Shown here: piece by piece, positions 1-11,800 of the stretch
How positions within the stretch are numbered: position 1 is the first letter of the stretch
Layout of the letters: each line of letters begins with the position of its first letter
NCBI GenBank assembly: GCA_961205875.1
Contig: OY540816.1
Coordinates: forward strand, 14,146,701 to 14,210,700
Direction: 5' to 3'
Source: Sialis fuliginosa
Taxonomy: Eukaryota; Arthropoda; Insecta; Megaloptera; Sialidae
Length of the DNA stretch: 64,000 nt
Notes under the pieces: generated by a model
The model's database searches: none
What the model saw: only the letters and a program-made list of their open reading frames with translations
What the model was told of the DNA's origin: nothing
Position numbers and translations under genes: made by a program

Positions 1-474
1 ACAGGGGGTTGAATATTAAAGGGTAGAAAAGTGGTTGAAAATTATTGGATTTTATTGAAATTGTAAATTTATATTTATTGTGATTATTTCTAACAACCAT
101 TGAAGATTTTTAAAATTTCTTTCATATTTTCCTATATTTCTAATAACCTAAATTTAGGGGATGATAACAGGTGATAAATAGAGCTAAATATTGATTTAAA
201 AATATAGTTTACACCTTTATGGTTCAAATAAGTTCTATGTATAAAAATTAATGTGAATTTTATCATTATCTTGGAATAAACAGTTTTTAAACTTTTTTTT
301 CAATACTTGAAATTGTCACTTTCCATTTTTCACCCCTCCAAGGGTTGTACACCCGCTATCGATGCACGCACAAAGTTTTTACTCTTTGGGCTTTGAAACA
401 ACACCACATTAATGATTTTTCTGAATTTTCATATTAATATGACAATTTTTACCAAAACTGTGTTACATTGAAAA

Positions 475-504
475 AGTGTCCCACTAATTGTGACAAGCAG
501 TGTA
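475..504. mobile_element. mariner-type terminal repeat fragment
   Basis: The stretch ending CAAGCAGTG followed by TA, read from the other strand, starts CACTGCTTGTCACAATTAGT, the style of a mariner terminus next to its TA target. I see no matching second end between position 1 and here, so it is a solo end or its partner lies outside the window. Confidence 0.3.
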
Positions 505-751
505 TATGTACATATGTATATTTTCTAAATGAATTTATTACTCTGTATCTCCCATACATCATGACTTTATGAAGATAGCTAGTGAGCATTTAGAAAATCA
601 ATAATGTACTAAGTGCTAACATGGTGAATGTTTGAAAAAAATGTTAACTCTTAATGGAGGTATATAAAGTATGTATATTTTTACTTTAAATGTAACCTGA
701 CGAGACTTTTATTCCGTGACACATTTTTGACCCGCGGGGATTATATTTAAC

Positions 752-886
752 ATATTTCTATTCCTTCCATTAGAATTGTCGACGTTTTAGACATCGTATT
801 TGGCAAACACTCACAAGTATTTAAACCAAATGGAGCGAAAGGGTGTGAAATATTCCGGACACACAAAACTGCCAAACCATTCAAAT
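752..886 (+). other. short open frame, coding status unclear
   Basis: About 44 sense codons lie between an in-frame TAA and a TGA, in sequence a little less AT-rich than its surroundings. The frame includes residues such as DVLDIVFGKHSQVF. The opposite strand and a second + frame (800-985) are also open here, so strand and frame cannot be decided. There is no start codon at the left edge and no clear splice acceptor. It could be a decayed transposon frame or chance. Confidence 0.15.
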
Positions 887-1384
887 ATGAAATGTGAAAT
901 TCGTGTTGAAACATTTTTTCCACGTTACTCGATCTATGGGATATACAATTTTCTAACAATAAATGCGAACTATAATGCTTTGTAGGATTTTGTGGAATTC
1001 ACGTTTATTTTTGCTGTCGTTTTTTTTATATTTATTTGAAAAGTATCATTTACATACAGTGTGTCCCAGGATAGATGTAACAAGAGGTTTAATGAACAAT
1101 TTTTTTCGAATTTCGGAATTATATTTGGTGATCGAGTCCTGCTTGACGTAAAACTAACGTTTACCAAAAATGAGTTGATTTGGCCTTCTACAGAGTGTTT
1201 ATAAGCAAAACTGTAAAAAAAACTACCTATATTTTTCAAAACACTAAAAAAAATCCACGAAGAAAGTTTGTTTAGAATGAAATTTTGTAACCCTATACTG
1301 AATTTCAGAGCATTAAAAAAGATAACACTCAATAAATTATATAGATATTTTATTGTGAAGTGAAAAGTAGGGTTGTAAATAAAA

Positions 1385-1413
1385 TTATATATATAATAAT
1401 ATTATATATATAA
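1385..1413. repeat. AT hairpin, 13-bp arms, 3-nt loop
   Basis: TTATATATATAAT and its exact reverse complement are separated by AAT. This is a low-complexity cruciform-prone site, with no further signal around it. Confidence 0.7.
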
Positions 1414-1550
1414 ATAAAGTTAAAATTAGGCCCACTCAGTGGTTACTTTTTTCGATATTTTTAATTAAAAATGGGTCACTCTTAATTTGTCACCCTGTGT
1501 AATATTAACCTTTTCTTCTTATTTTGGAATGCATAGTAGGTAATTTTTGC

Positions 1551-1695
1551 TCACGATCACGCACGCTCACGAGAGAAAATTTTTTAGTCACGCCCGCTCA
1601 TTCACATCTACAAAAAAATTATTCACGGTCACGTATGCTCACGAATTATATTTTTTTACTCACGCCCGATCACGTAGAATGGTCATGGCTGTGAC
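1551..1695. repeat. degenerate 72-bp tandem repeat
   Basis: Two diverged copies of a 72-bp unit start at 1551 and 1623, each beginning TCACG-TCACG and carrying GCTCACGA, a T-rich core and TCACGCCCG. A further partial TCACGGCACGC lies at 1706. The 71-codon open frame over this repeat (1547-1762) is a by-product of the repeated CAC/GTG motif and is not called as a gene. Confidence 0.65.
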
Positions 1696-2227
1696 CCGAA
1701 AAATTCACGGCACGCACTCAGCTCTAGTAGGTACTAACTACTGTCGACCCTATGCATTTTGACGCTCTCTATAGAAATTAAAATTGCAATAATTTAACCT
1801 ATCATCAGTACAATTGATCATCGCTTATTTAATTTGATTTGATTTGATTTTAATTAGTTATATTTTGGTAATTTGGTAAAAGAGCAGAGAGAGACACGAG
1901 CGTTCGTGTTATTGACAGTATTTATGTAATGTTTAGATAGATAATAATCGAGAACAGGAGTTCACCAAAACTATATACCATTCAAATAATAATAGATTGG
2001 TAGTTTTGATCAGATGCAAAATTACGTCTAACATTTCGAATTAAAATCGATATTTTTTATCACCACTTATAGATTTGCAATGACCAAAAAAAAAAATTGA
2101 CTCAATTTATTAGACATTTTATTCCTTGGAAACATTAAATAACTAAAAAAAGGAGGTAAATAGGCTGTATTTTTTAACATATGAGACGGGTATCACCCGG
2201 AGCGGGTTCACCCTTATAGCGACGCAA

Positions 2228-2425
2228 ATGACCAACTTTAAAGTAATTTACTTCAACACGGACCAATCACCGTCTAGCTGCACGTCTACGGAAAACAAGA
2301 ACTCCATTCACAAAAGCTATTTACAGTTCGCCAAAGAGGTTTCCGAGTTTCTTCTTACACTTTTATCTCACACGGACGGGGAAGTGGAAAGAGATACCGT
2401 GTCGTCGTGGTGGAATCCATCCTGA
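2228..2425 (+). CDS. candidate coding frame or terminal exon, unknown function
   Basis: A 65-residue frame runs from ATG to TGA. The same frame stays open upstream to a TAA near 2145, so it may be an exon read from further left. Composition is protein-like rather than AT-random: Ser/Thr-rich around residues 12-22, then a helical stretch with LQFAKEVSEFLLTLL at about 33-47, then an acidic segment and SSWWNPS at the end. The only acceptor-like site upstream (ending ATATGAG near 2184) has a weak pyrimidine tract, and there is no nearby AATAAA. I do not recognise a family. A lineage-specific gene end or a transposon fragment are equally possible. Confidence 0.3.
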   Translation: MTNFKVIYFNTDQSPSSCTSTENKNSIHKSYLQFAKEVSEFLLTLLSHTDGEVERDTVSSWWNPS

Positions 2426-4231
2426 AGAGCTTTCAACTATTTCTGTGCTGTTTGTGTGCGAAGACTCACACCTGCGTAGGCTCGAGATATGCAATGTGTG
2501 CAATGTATTGTATGTCGATATTTGAACAAGGAAATGTAATGTGTTATACGGAAATGTTATTGGTATAGACATAGAGGCTTATTTACTACATATGTCTCGT
2601 CATTAATTACTTGAGAGAAACTATGTTGTAAATTTATATCGTATGTATATATTTAATACCGAATTCGTGAAATTACTTATTACATGGAATGGGCAAAAAA
2701 TTGCCGAATTCATCAAAAATACGGTTTTCACTAATAGTTAGATAATAATTTCTCAGAGCATGTTTTTTGCTATTAATATTTTATGAAAACCTAAGTTCTT
2801 ACATCAAAAGACCAAAAAATCTTTTATCAAGTCGTATTTTATTATATACATTTTTTTTCCATGAATTTGGCATTTTTTGGCCGACTCCATGTAATAAGCA
2901 ATTTTACATAAAAATACATATTTCCTCCGATTTTCGCAAAGTCATTTGATTTTTACGTTATTTATTGCATTATTAGTGACAAAACAGTTTTTCGCCAATT
3001 TTTTTTAAGGTTAGGATGCGTTAGGAAAGCAACGCTACTTATACAGTTCTGTAGTCTATTTTGTTTTTATTTTTTATTTTTCTACGACCTATATAATCGG
3101 AGATATTTCAAAAACAGTTAAGCGATGCACTTGAAATGCATCAAAAATGCACTTTTTTCGAGACGCACAAGTCCGATTTTACTAATTTTTTCGATTTTCA
3201 ACTCATCTTCGAATATACAAAGAGGAAATAGAAAAAGGCCAAATTCCCGAATTCATCACTTCAAAATGCTAATTTCCTTCTACAATATTGAGTACTTATA
3301 GAGAAAACAGTTTTAACAGTAATCAAAGAAACATCAATTTGATTTCAAAATAAATACGAACTGCAATAATAACAATAAACCAGTCGACTTTATCAAATTA
3401 CATTTACAATTAGCAAATTGCAACTCGGTTGAGATTACGGAAAAACTAACATTTCTCTAAACAATTTCCTCATATCTTGCTCAATCTAGGACAATTGTCA
3501 CGACTAGTCTGGGGATCCTACGGGAGTGTGAGTGGAGGTGTAGTGGAGTGACGTGCAACGCGCCACTTTAATCATTCCTCCCTCTCCCGAAGGGACACGT
3601 GTTGCTATACTGCAAGAAAAGCTCGGAATTGGAAATGTCATGGTTTCTTCTTCCTTATTTATAGATCGGTGGTTTCTATCAATATTTTTATATTCACTTT
3701 AGCTGTTTTCTGATATTCAACAGTTGCTATTTGTCAAGTATGATTATATTTGTTTGAAGTTTTGAGATTTTCATTTTTTTAAATTGATTTATGACTGAAT
3801 AGACATATTTTTCGTTATTTAAGAATATTTTACCACTATCCCAACAAGTATTTACCTGATGAAAACTCATTTCACATCAAATTAAACTATAAAATTGTGT
3901 ATACATAAGTTAGTATTGCTAAGTCGATTTATTTTGAAATCCGGATTTTCATGGAATTATCCATTTTTACCTTCCCTGAATCCATTCTGACTATTTTCGC
4001 CTTGTTGTCTGTGTGTCGGTCGGTCTGTAGACGCTGTAACTTAAATACGACAAATCGTAGAAGGGTGATATTTTATTTTTAAGATTACCTTTTGTCTGAG
4101 AAGAAAACCTGCTCTTTTGAAAACGCTTTATTAGAGAAAAATGACCAAGTTAAAAATTGTAGGTAATATTATTATCTATTATTTCATTATATTATTTAAA
4201 AAAAAATTTGTTTTGAAAAAATACATTGAAA

Positions 4232-4690
4232 TGCGACTTTCTTATACGTATTACAGATATAGAACAGTGTTCGTGTTTGCCATAGTTACAATGGGACTTT
4301 ATCTACGTAATACTGAGAGTGAACAGTGTGGGTGATTCTAATTAATTATTAAAAAAAATCTTTCTAGCTAAATAATAAATGACGGAAACAAATGAATGGA
4401 ACTTAAACTGTAGATAATAATATACTCGACTATCTATGTAAAACATTTCTTTTATATTCGTACCATTTCAAAAATAATTTGAAAATTCAAATTGACAAGA
4501 GTAAACATCCGTTTCCGGGTAAGTAATAACTAAAAAAAATCATGTTGTAGAGAATATTATTATCTTTAATTTATGTCCCATTTATTTTATTCCATCTCTT
4601 ATTAGTTTGTCAGAAATCTTTTTTAATAAAATTAGAAACACGTACACTGTTCACTCTCAGTATTACGTATAAGAAAGTCTCGTGGCTCCC
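4232..4690. mobile_element. small inverted-repeat element (family C) in unit 1
   Basis: The motif GACTTTCTTATACGTA and its continuation AATACTGAGAGTGAACAGTG occur near 4232 and, more completely, near 4292-4330. They recur inverted at about 4639-4690. A diverged copy of the same end and of the interior segment around CATTTCAAAAATAATTTGAA is at 26970-27600, so this is a dispersed family. The 64-codon frame at 4141-4335 runs into the terminal repeat and is not accepted as a gene. Confidence 0.5.
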
Positions 4691-4837
4691 ATCGCAGATA
4701 TTTTTTTGTTTATATTAATAGTATGGATGTGATGTTTTAATTTAAAATAATATAAACTTATGTATGTTACAGTTACAAAACCAATTCAAAGTTTAACATA
4801 ACCTTAGTTTAGTGTCTAGTGGTGAAGAAAGATAATA

Positions 4838-5296
4838 ATGGTGGAATATCCGTTCAGGGATGTACATTTAAGAGAGATTTATACGTTCAAGGAGAATAAT
4901 TTAAGAGAGTTTGTAATTGATATATTTTGAAAATAATTGATATTTAGAAGTATATTATATAAATGAAAATCAGGAGAAACATCTCAGCTTCATGTTAAGA
5001 ATCATAAAAATACATTTAAAATATTTGGACGGAAGACATAAATTCCAGAAGCAAAATAAAACATCTGAAATTATGCAGAACTAAATGCGCATGTTAGACA
5101 CACTTTTCAACTATGTTATTTACAAATCTTGGCCGACATAATGAATTCTTGGATTTATTATGAACCAGGCTACGTGAAAAGACGTCAAGAAATTTACACG
5201 GAGTTGGTACTAAAGTATAATAAAGAATGCTTGCGCGCTAAAACTCTATCGTTTGAAATTAATTTCGCCAAATATTTTCCCTCTTGCCGATCATAA
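4838..5296 (+). pseudogene. decayed coding frame with in-frame stops
   Basis: One reading frame gives three protein-like blocks broken by several TGA and TAA codons. Block one is 30 codons from ATG at 4838 (begins MVEYPFRDVHLREIYTF). Block two, around 4963-5037, includes SGETSQLHVKN. Block three is about 76 codons from 5065 to TAA at 5296, including MNSWIYYEPGYVKRRQEIY. That all three blocks share a frame suggests one decayed gene or element rather than three accidents. Unannotated introns are an alternative. No family recognised. Confidence 0.3.
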
Positions 5297-5385
5297 CTTT
5301 GTTGTTAATTTTTTATATGTACCCTGTTCGTGGAACCGTAACTTGGTGATAATATCACGGGCTTTTGAAGTTTGATTTGTTTCAG

Positions 5386-5420
5386 AAACTTCCTCCCTTC
5401 CCCGACTTTGTATTTAGCTT
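5386..5420 (+). CDS. candidate 35-nt exon (chain exon A)
   Basis: A strong acceptor (TTTGATTTGTTTCAG) precedes 35 nt followed by GTAAGT, a near-perfect donor. In the second frame it reads NFLPSPTLYLA, leaving one base. That base joins in frame with the candidate exon at 5898, which in turn joins the one at 6210 (C-terminal DIM, stop). The support is splice-site quality plus frame agreement across three exons. Function unknown. Upstream exons were not found with matching phase. Confidence 0.35.
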
Positions 5421-5897
5421 GTAAGTCTGTTATGTTGAAAATTTAGCACTTATGGACCTAATTAAATTCTTAGTTATGGAATATTTTGTATGAATAATAA
5501 ACTAAATTTTAAAACAAACTTGTAATAAATAATATAACGTCTTTGTTAAGTATCATCTCGAATGATTGATTTATGAATAATGACTGTAAAATATGTATAT
5601 CGGTCAATCCAAAAATAATTACACAGTTTTTTTGGTTGTTGTCATCTAATTTTTTTGATTTTTATATATCTTTAATACTAGTCTAAAGATGATTTTTAAT
5701 GGTACATAAAATTCGAAAAAATGTGCTTGTTTCTAATTTTACCTTTTAGGGATTCATTAGAAATTAGATATTATATAAAAGTGTAAGTAGTGTTGTAGGA
5801 GTGTTGTGTTTAAAAAAGTGTATGCTTATTGTTAGTTAACAGAAAAGAAAATTATATTAAACAAATAATTGTAAACATAATTTAATTTCTGTTACAG

Positions 5898-5935
5898 TTG
5901 CTGAATGGATTCTAACTGCATCCACTGACATTAAG
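5898..5935 (+). CDS. candidate 38-nt micro-exon (chain exon B)
   Basis: The acceptor TTTAATTTCTGTTACAG and donor AAG|GTAATG bound 38 nt. Only one of its three frames is open, reading AEWILTASTDIK after completing a split Phe codon with exon A. Because it is in the duplicated unit, an identical second copy lies at 11703-11740. A transcript crossing both copies could include it twice, and since 38 is not a multiple of three that would shift the frame. No family recognised. Confidence 0.35.
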
Positions 5936-6209
5936 GTAATGTAATTCATACATATTTTTATACAAATTTTAATTAAGTACAACAGAAATGACACCCTTTT
6001 ACACTGAACACAATGAAGATTAAAATTAAATTAAGCACCCCTGAAAATTTCATTACCAAGACCTGACATTCTTCGAGACAATTAAGTGAAATAGGAAAAC
6101 AAATAATTAATGTTATATAAAAATTTGGTAAAATTTTCAAATTTAAGTATTTTTTAAATGTTTCAAAAATAATTAAAAAATATATACTTGTGTTTATATT
6201 ATTTTATAG

Positions 6210-6300
6210 GATATAATGTAACTGAAGAACTTCAAAGTAGATCATTTTTAACTTCGTTATTTGTTTCTTAAAAGAACTTTAATTTTATTGAATAAAGTTT
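6210..6300 (+). CDS. candidate terminal exon with poly(A) signal (chain exon C)
   Basis: The acceptor TGTTTATATTATTTTATAG precedes GAT ATA ATG TAA, so in the frame delivered by exon B the protein ends DIM. AATAAA follows at 6291-6296, about 70 nt after the stop, as expected for a short 3' UTR. Alone this is weak; together with exons A and B it gives a coherent gene 3' end. Another frame of this exon is also open, so the assignment depends on the chain. Confidence 0.3.
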
Positions 6301-6439
6301 GTTTTTAATTTATTTTTTAAATGAAATTAACATATTTATTACATAACAAAATATTCTTTTTGACGCATTACATTTACTTGAAAATTATAATGACATATAC
6401 TGTTGGAAAATGTGTAGGTATGTTTGAAAAACAATATGC

Positions 6440-6766
6440 TTGTATTTAAAACTTTGTGCGCCACCTTCGCAAATTTGTATGTTCTTCAACGCTCTTTACG
6501 ATATTAAATTTTTCAACGTTGGTATTGTTTCTAACAGTGGTGGCGTACATAGACTTTATTTAGAGATAAATAAAATCCTTAGCACATATATAACCTTAAT
6601 TGCATGCTTAAAATTGTTTTTTACAACTAAAAATTTAGAAAAAAATGGCTTTCTGTATCTAGTTTTCACAAAAATTAGGGCAGGAAAACTATATCTACCT
6701 TTGAGGGATCATTTTGAAAATTATTTAAAAATATCATACATACAATATAAAATTATATTTAGGTAA
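6440..6766 (+). other. 108-codon open frame, probably not a gene
   Basis: An open frame of 108 codons, with its first ATG about 13 codons in (6479). The middle is rich in Ile, Leu, Phe and Lys, as AT-rich chance frames are. Its 3' end lies inside the local ~92-bp repeat at 6731. No recognisable domain or splice context. The identical frame recurs at 12245-12571. A further 60-codon frame at 7186-7368 has one hydrophobic stretch and is judged the same way. Confidence 0.15.
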
Positions 6767-6953
6767 TAACATGTGGTTTAAGTAACGATTCTAAAATTGT
6801 TGTTTTCGTAACTTACCTAGTAGTCCAGTCATTGAAGCAGTGAAAAGTGTGAAAAAACGAATATCATACATACAATATAACCTTATATTTAGGTAATAAC
6901 ATGTGGTTTAAGAAAAGATTTTAAAATTGTAGTTTTCGTAACTTACCTAGTGT
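6731..6953. repeat. local direct repeat, ~92 bp, 130-bp period
   Basis: ATATCATACATACAATATAA starts at 6731 and again at 6861. Each copy continues through TTTAGGTAATAACATGTGG to TCGTAACTTACCTAG with a few substitutions. This older duplication is nested inside the larger unit and recurs at 12536-12758. Confidence 0.85.
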
Positions 6954-8834
6954 AAAAACATTTTTAGAACTGTAAAGAATTAATCTGTATGTATTTCATT
7001 TTAGTTACTTCCATTGGTTTTCATTTATTTATTTTATTTAACATGTTTTCTATCCGTAGCTAATGTCAGAGTTAATATTTATAAACGAATTAAATTAATC
7101 AAGTGAAAGTTTTAATTAATTTAGTTGGTAGATACCTGAATCCCTCAATACGCAGCCTAAACTGTTACCTGAGACTTTAAAAGTATTGATTTGTAGTAGA
7201 TTTAATAGTATGTACACATCAAGTGTTGAAAAGCGTTTTGTTATTTTAATTTTATTTGTAATATTAATTCTGTGTGACATTGTTTTAGTGGTAATTATTT
7301 TTTTATTAATCGGTTACAAATTGATTTATTTTAATGATAAAAAGAGCTGCTCTCACAAGAGAAAATAAGATGAATCAGGTAAGATTCGTCTCGTATGGAA
7401 CTGAAGTCTCGTCTGTGTCACGAGTTTTACAAATTTTATCTCGTGTCGATCTCGTCTCATGAAAATTAAAACCATGTCGTCATTTAATTTTTAGTGAAGT
7501 ATTAAAATCACTTATGGGTTGATTTATTGAAACAATTAGTGGAAGATACAATTTTTGTATATAAAAATATCTACTAATGACTTCTAATACAAATGGCAAT
7601 ATTTCAACAGAAATTAAAATGGATTTTTTTTTCGAAAATCTCGTTATGGGCATTTTTTCAGTACGAGTATTATTAAAATATTTTTGAATATCTAAAATGG
7701 ACAGCCAAGGAAATGCACCAACAATAAATTAATATCAAGTGTATCATTGTTACGGCCCTGTTAATTACACTTTAATCCCCCCAACATAATAGCTATCAAT
7801 AAATAATTATATTTTAATGACAAACTTATATACTGTGAATGCTTGAATACAATTCGAATATATACTTCTATCTTCTTCTTTCACATTGAACGTTATCTCC
7901 CTCTTACACTGTCTATGTAATAAAATAATTCCCGTTTTAACGTTAAATGAAAACTTTGATTGCTTGGGAAGTGTGTGCAGAAATTTGAACGGTAAGTTGT
8001 AAAACTTAATGGTAAAGAAACTTCATATGAACATGTGAGTCAATTGACCCTTTTTAAGTGGCAAAGTTTTGGAAATCTTTTATAGGGTTAAATAATGAAT
8101 ATTAGTTTGGAGTTGATCTTAAATTATTCATGTTTAGTTAGTATGATGTATACAGCTAGTAGTAAACATGTTCGTTATGATGTATTAATGTTTAAATATA
8201 CACAATATGTAAAAATATAACTTGAATTTTTACTTCACGCTACTAAAAATCGCTAGTGTGAAAAGAGTTTTAAACTGTTGAAATATCAAATTAAATAACA
8301 AGCCTTTGACAAAACAACATTTTTTGAAACAGAAAAATGATTATACCGATTTATATTAAAAACGTTTGAAATGAAATCACATAATACATAGGTAGAATTA
8401 AAATATAACTCAAACATTAACAAAAATAACAATTAATGTAATGTAGTTTATATTCAATTTCTTAGCGGAAAGTGTTAATTTATGTAATTTCTTCTGTATC
8501 ATGATCTATAAAAAAGTCTTATGCCGACAGGGTAGTTTATTTTACGAAGAATTAAGGCGTACCTATTACATTACATAGTTCAATGTTAAGGGTAAGTTTC
8601 AGTGCAAGTATATAAACATTTTTATCTTATGTTTCAAATTTATCGTATAACATACTCGATAAAAAAACTTTCAATAGCTTTTATTTGACATATATGACAA
8701 TCAAACTTATATCTTCCCGAGTATATAAAGAAAGAAAACTCTAAGATACCACGTGACTACGAAATACATCTATGAGTGGTGCGCAAAGTTTCCGACAGCA
8801 ATATCTCTGGAATCTCCACCACTCGCGGCTATTT

Positions 8835-8839
8835 ATACA
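8835..8839. other. 5-bp filler at duplication junction
   Basis: ATACA sits between the end of unit 1 and the start of unit 2 and belongs to neither. The same five bases occur a few bases inside unit 2 (CTACTTATACAG), so it may be templated filler from end joining. Confidence 0.8.
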
Positions 8840-11800
8840 CTACTTATACAGTTCTGTAGTCTATTTTGTTTTTATTTTTTATTTTTCTACGACCTATATA
8901 ATCGGAGATATTTCAAAAACAGTTAAGCGATGCACTTGAAATGCATCAAAAATGCACTTTTTTCGAGACGCACAAGTCCGATTTTACTAATTTTTTCGAT
9001 TTTCAACTCATCTTCGAATATACAAAGAGGAAATAGAAAAAGGCCAAATTCCCGAATTCATCACTTCAAAATGCTAATTTCCTTCTACAATATTGAGTAC
9101 TTATAGAGAAAACAGTTTTAACAGTAATCAAAGAAACATCAATTTGATTTCAAAATAAATACGAACTGCAATAATAACAATAAACCAGTCGACTTTATCA
9201 AATTACATTTACAATTAGCAAATTGCAACTCGGTTGAGATTACGGAAAAACTAACATTTCTCTAAACAATTTCCTCATATCTTGCTCAATCTAGGACAAT
9301 TGTCACGACTAGTCTGGGGATCCTACGGGAGTGTGAGTGGAGGTGTAGTGGAGTGACGTGCAACGCGCCACTTTAATCATTCCTCCCTCTCCCGAAGGGA
9401 CACGTGTTGCTATACTGCAAGAAAAGCTCGGAATTGGAAATGTCATGGTTTCTTCTTCCTTATTTATAGATCGGTGGTTTCTATCAATATTTTTATATTC
9501 ACTTTAGCTGTTTTCTGATATTCAACAGTTGCTATTTGTCAAGTATGATTATATTTGTTTGAAGTTTTGAGATTTTCATTTTTTTAAATTGATTTATGAC
9601 TGAATAGACATATTTTTCGTTATTTAAGAATATTTTACCACTATCCCAACAAGTATTTACCTGATGAAAACTCATTTCACATCAAATTAAACTATAAAAT
9701 TGTGTATACATAAGTTAGTATTGCTAAGTCGATTTATTTTGAAATCCGGATTTTCATGGAATTATCCATTTTTACCTTCCCTGAATCCATTCTGACTATT
9801 TTCGCCTTGTTGTCTGTGTGTCGGTCGGTCTGTAGACGCTGTAACTTAAATACGACAAATCGTAGAAGGGTGATATTTTATTTTTAAGATTACCTTTTGT
9901 CTGAGAAGAAAACCTGCTCTTTTGAAAACGCTTTATTAGAGAAAAATGACCAAGTTAAAAATTGTAGGTAATATTATTATCTATTATTTCATTATATTAT
10001 TTAAAAAAAAATTTGTTTTGAAAAAATACATTGAAATGCGACTTTCTTATACGTATTACAGATATAGAACAGTGTTCGTGTTTGCCATAGTTACAATGGG
10101 ACTTTATCTACGTAATACTGAGAGTGAACAGTGTGGGTGATTCTAATTAATTATTAAAAAAAATCTTTCTAGCTAAATAATAAATGACGGAAACAAATGA
10201 ATGGAACTTAAACTGTAGATAATAATATACTCGACTATCTATGTAAAACATTTCTTTTATATTCGTACCATTTCAAAAATAATTTGAAAATTCAAATTGA
10301 CAAGAGTAAACATCCGTTTCCGGGTAAGTAATAACTAAAAAAAATCATGTTGTAGAGAATATTATTATCTTTAATTTATGTCCCATTTATTTTATTCCAT
10401 CTCTTATTAGTTTGTCAGAAATCTTTTTTAATAAAATTAGAAACACGTACACTGTTCACTCTCAGTATTACGTATAAGAAAGTCTCGTGGCTCCCATCGC
10501 AGATATTTTTTTGTTTATATTAATAGTATGGATGTGATGTTTTAATTTAAAATAATATAAACTTATGTATGTTACAGTTACAAAACCAATTCAAAGTTTA
10601 ACATAACCTTAGTTTAGTGTCTAGTGGTGAAGAAAGATAATAATGGTGGAATATCCGTTCAGGGATGTACATTTAAGAGAGATTTATACGTTCAAGGAGA
10701 ATAATTTAAGAGAGTTTGTAATTGATATATTTTGAAAATAATTGATATTTAGAAGTATATTATATAAATGAAAATCAGGAGAAACATCTCAGCTTCATGT
10801 TAAGAATCATAAAAATACATTTAAAATATTTGGACGGAAGACATAAATTCCAGAAGCAAAATAAAACATCTGAAATTATGCAGAACTAAATGCGCATGTT
10901 AGACACACTTTTCAACTATGTTATTTACAAATCTTGGCCGACATAATGAATTCTTGGATTTATTATGAACCAGGCTACGTGAAAAGACGTCAAGAAATTT
11001 ACACGGAGTTGGTACTAAAGTATAATAAAGAATGCTTGCGCGCTAAAACTCTATCGTTTGAAATTAATTTCGCCAAATATTTTCCCTCTTGCCGATCATA
11101 ACTTTGTTGTTAATTTTTTATATGTACCCTGTTCGTGGAACCGTAACTTGGTGATAATATCACGGGCTTTTGAAGTTTGATTTGTTTCAGAAACTTCCTC
11201 CCTTCCCCGACTTTGTATTTAGCTTGTAAGTCTGTTATGTTGAAAATTTAGCACTTATGGACCTAATTAAATTCTTAGTTATGGAATATTTTGTATGAAT
11301 AATAAACTAAATTTTAAAACAAACTTGTAATAAATAATATAACGTCTTTGTTAAGTATCATCTCGAATGATTGATTTATGAATAATGACTGTAAAATATG
11401 TATATCGGTCAATCCAAAAATAATTACACAGTTTTTTTGGTTGTTGTCATCTAATTTTTTTGATTTTTATATATCTTTAATACTAGTCTAAAGATGATTT
11501 TTAATGGTACATAAAATTCGAAAAAATGTGCTTGTTTCTAATTTTACCTTTTAGGGATTCATTAGAAATTAGATATTATATAAAAGTGTAAGTAGTGTTG
11601 TAGGAGTGTTGTGTTTAAAAAAGTGTATGCTTATTGTTAGTTAACAGAAAAGAAAATTATATTAAACAAATAATTGTAAACATAATTTAATTTCTGTTAC
11701 AGTTGCTGAATGGATTCTAACTGCATCCACTGACATTAAGGTAATGTAATTCATACATATTTTTATACAAATTTTAATTAAGTACAACAGAAATGACACC

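Larger units (their letters stand above)
3035..8834. repeat. tandem duplication, unit 1 (5,800 bp)
   Basis: First copy of a direct tandem duplication. It opens CTACTTATACAGTTCTG and closes ACTCGCGGCTATTT. Every landmark recurs exactly 5,805 bp downstream, and all segments compared by eye are identical, so there is no net insertion or deletion between copies. No terminal inverted repeats, target-site duplication or transposase were seen, so it is a segmental duplication rather than a transposon. It carries the features listed at 4232, 4838, 5386, 5898, 6210 and 6731. Confidence 0.95.

Noticed and set aside
1056-1500. Possible mariner element between CAGTGTGTCCCAGG and CACCCTGTGTAAT
   Set aside because: The two ends are not inverted copies of each other, so they may be two unrelated solo ends or chance.
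4141-4335. 64-codon frame repeated identically at 9946-10140
   Set aside because: The duplication of the frame reflects the 5.8-kb tandem repeat, and the frame runs through an inverted-repeat element with AT-driven composition.
7186-7368. 60-codon frame with a hydrophobic stretch, also at 12991-13173
   Set aside because: The Ile/Leu/Val run comes from AT-rich codons; no start context, splice sites or neighbours support it.
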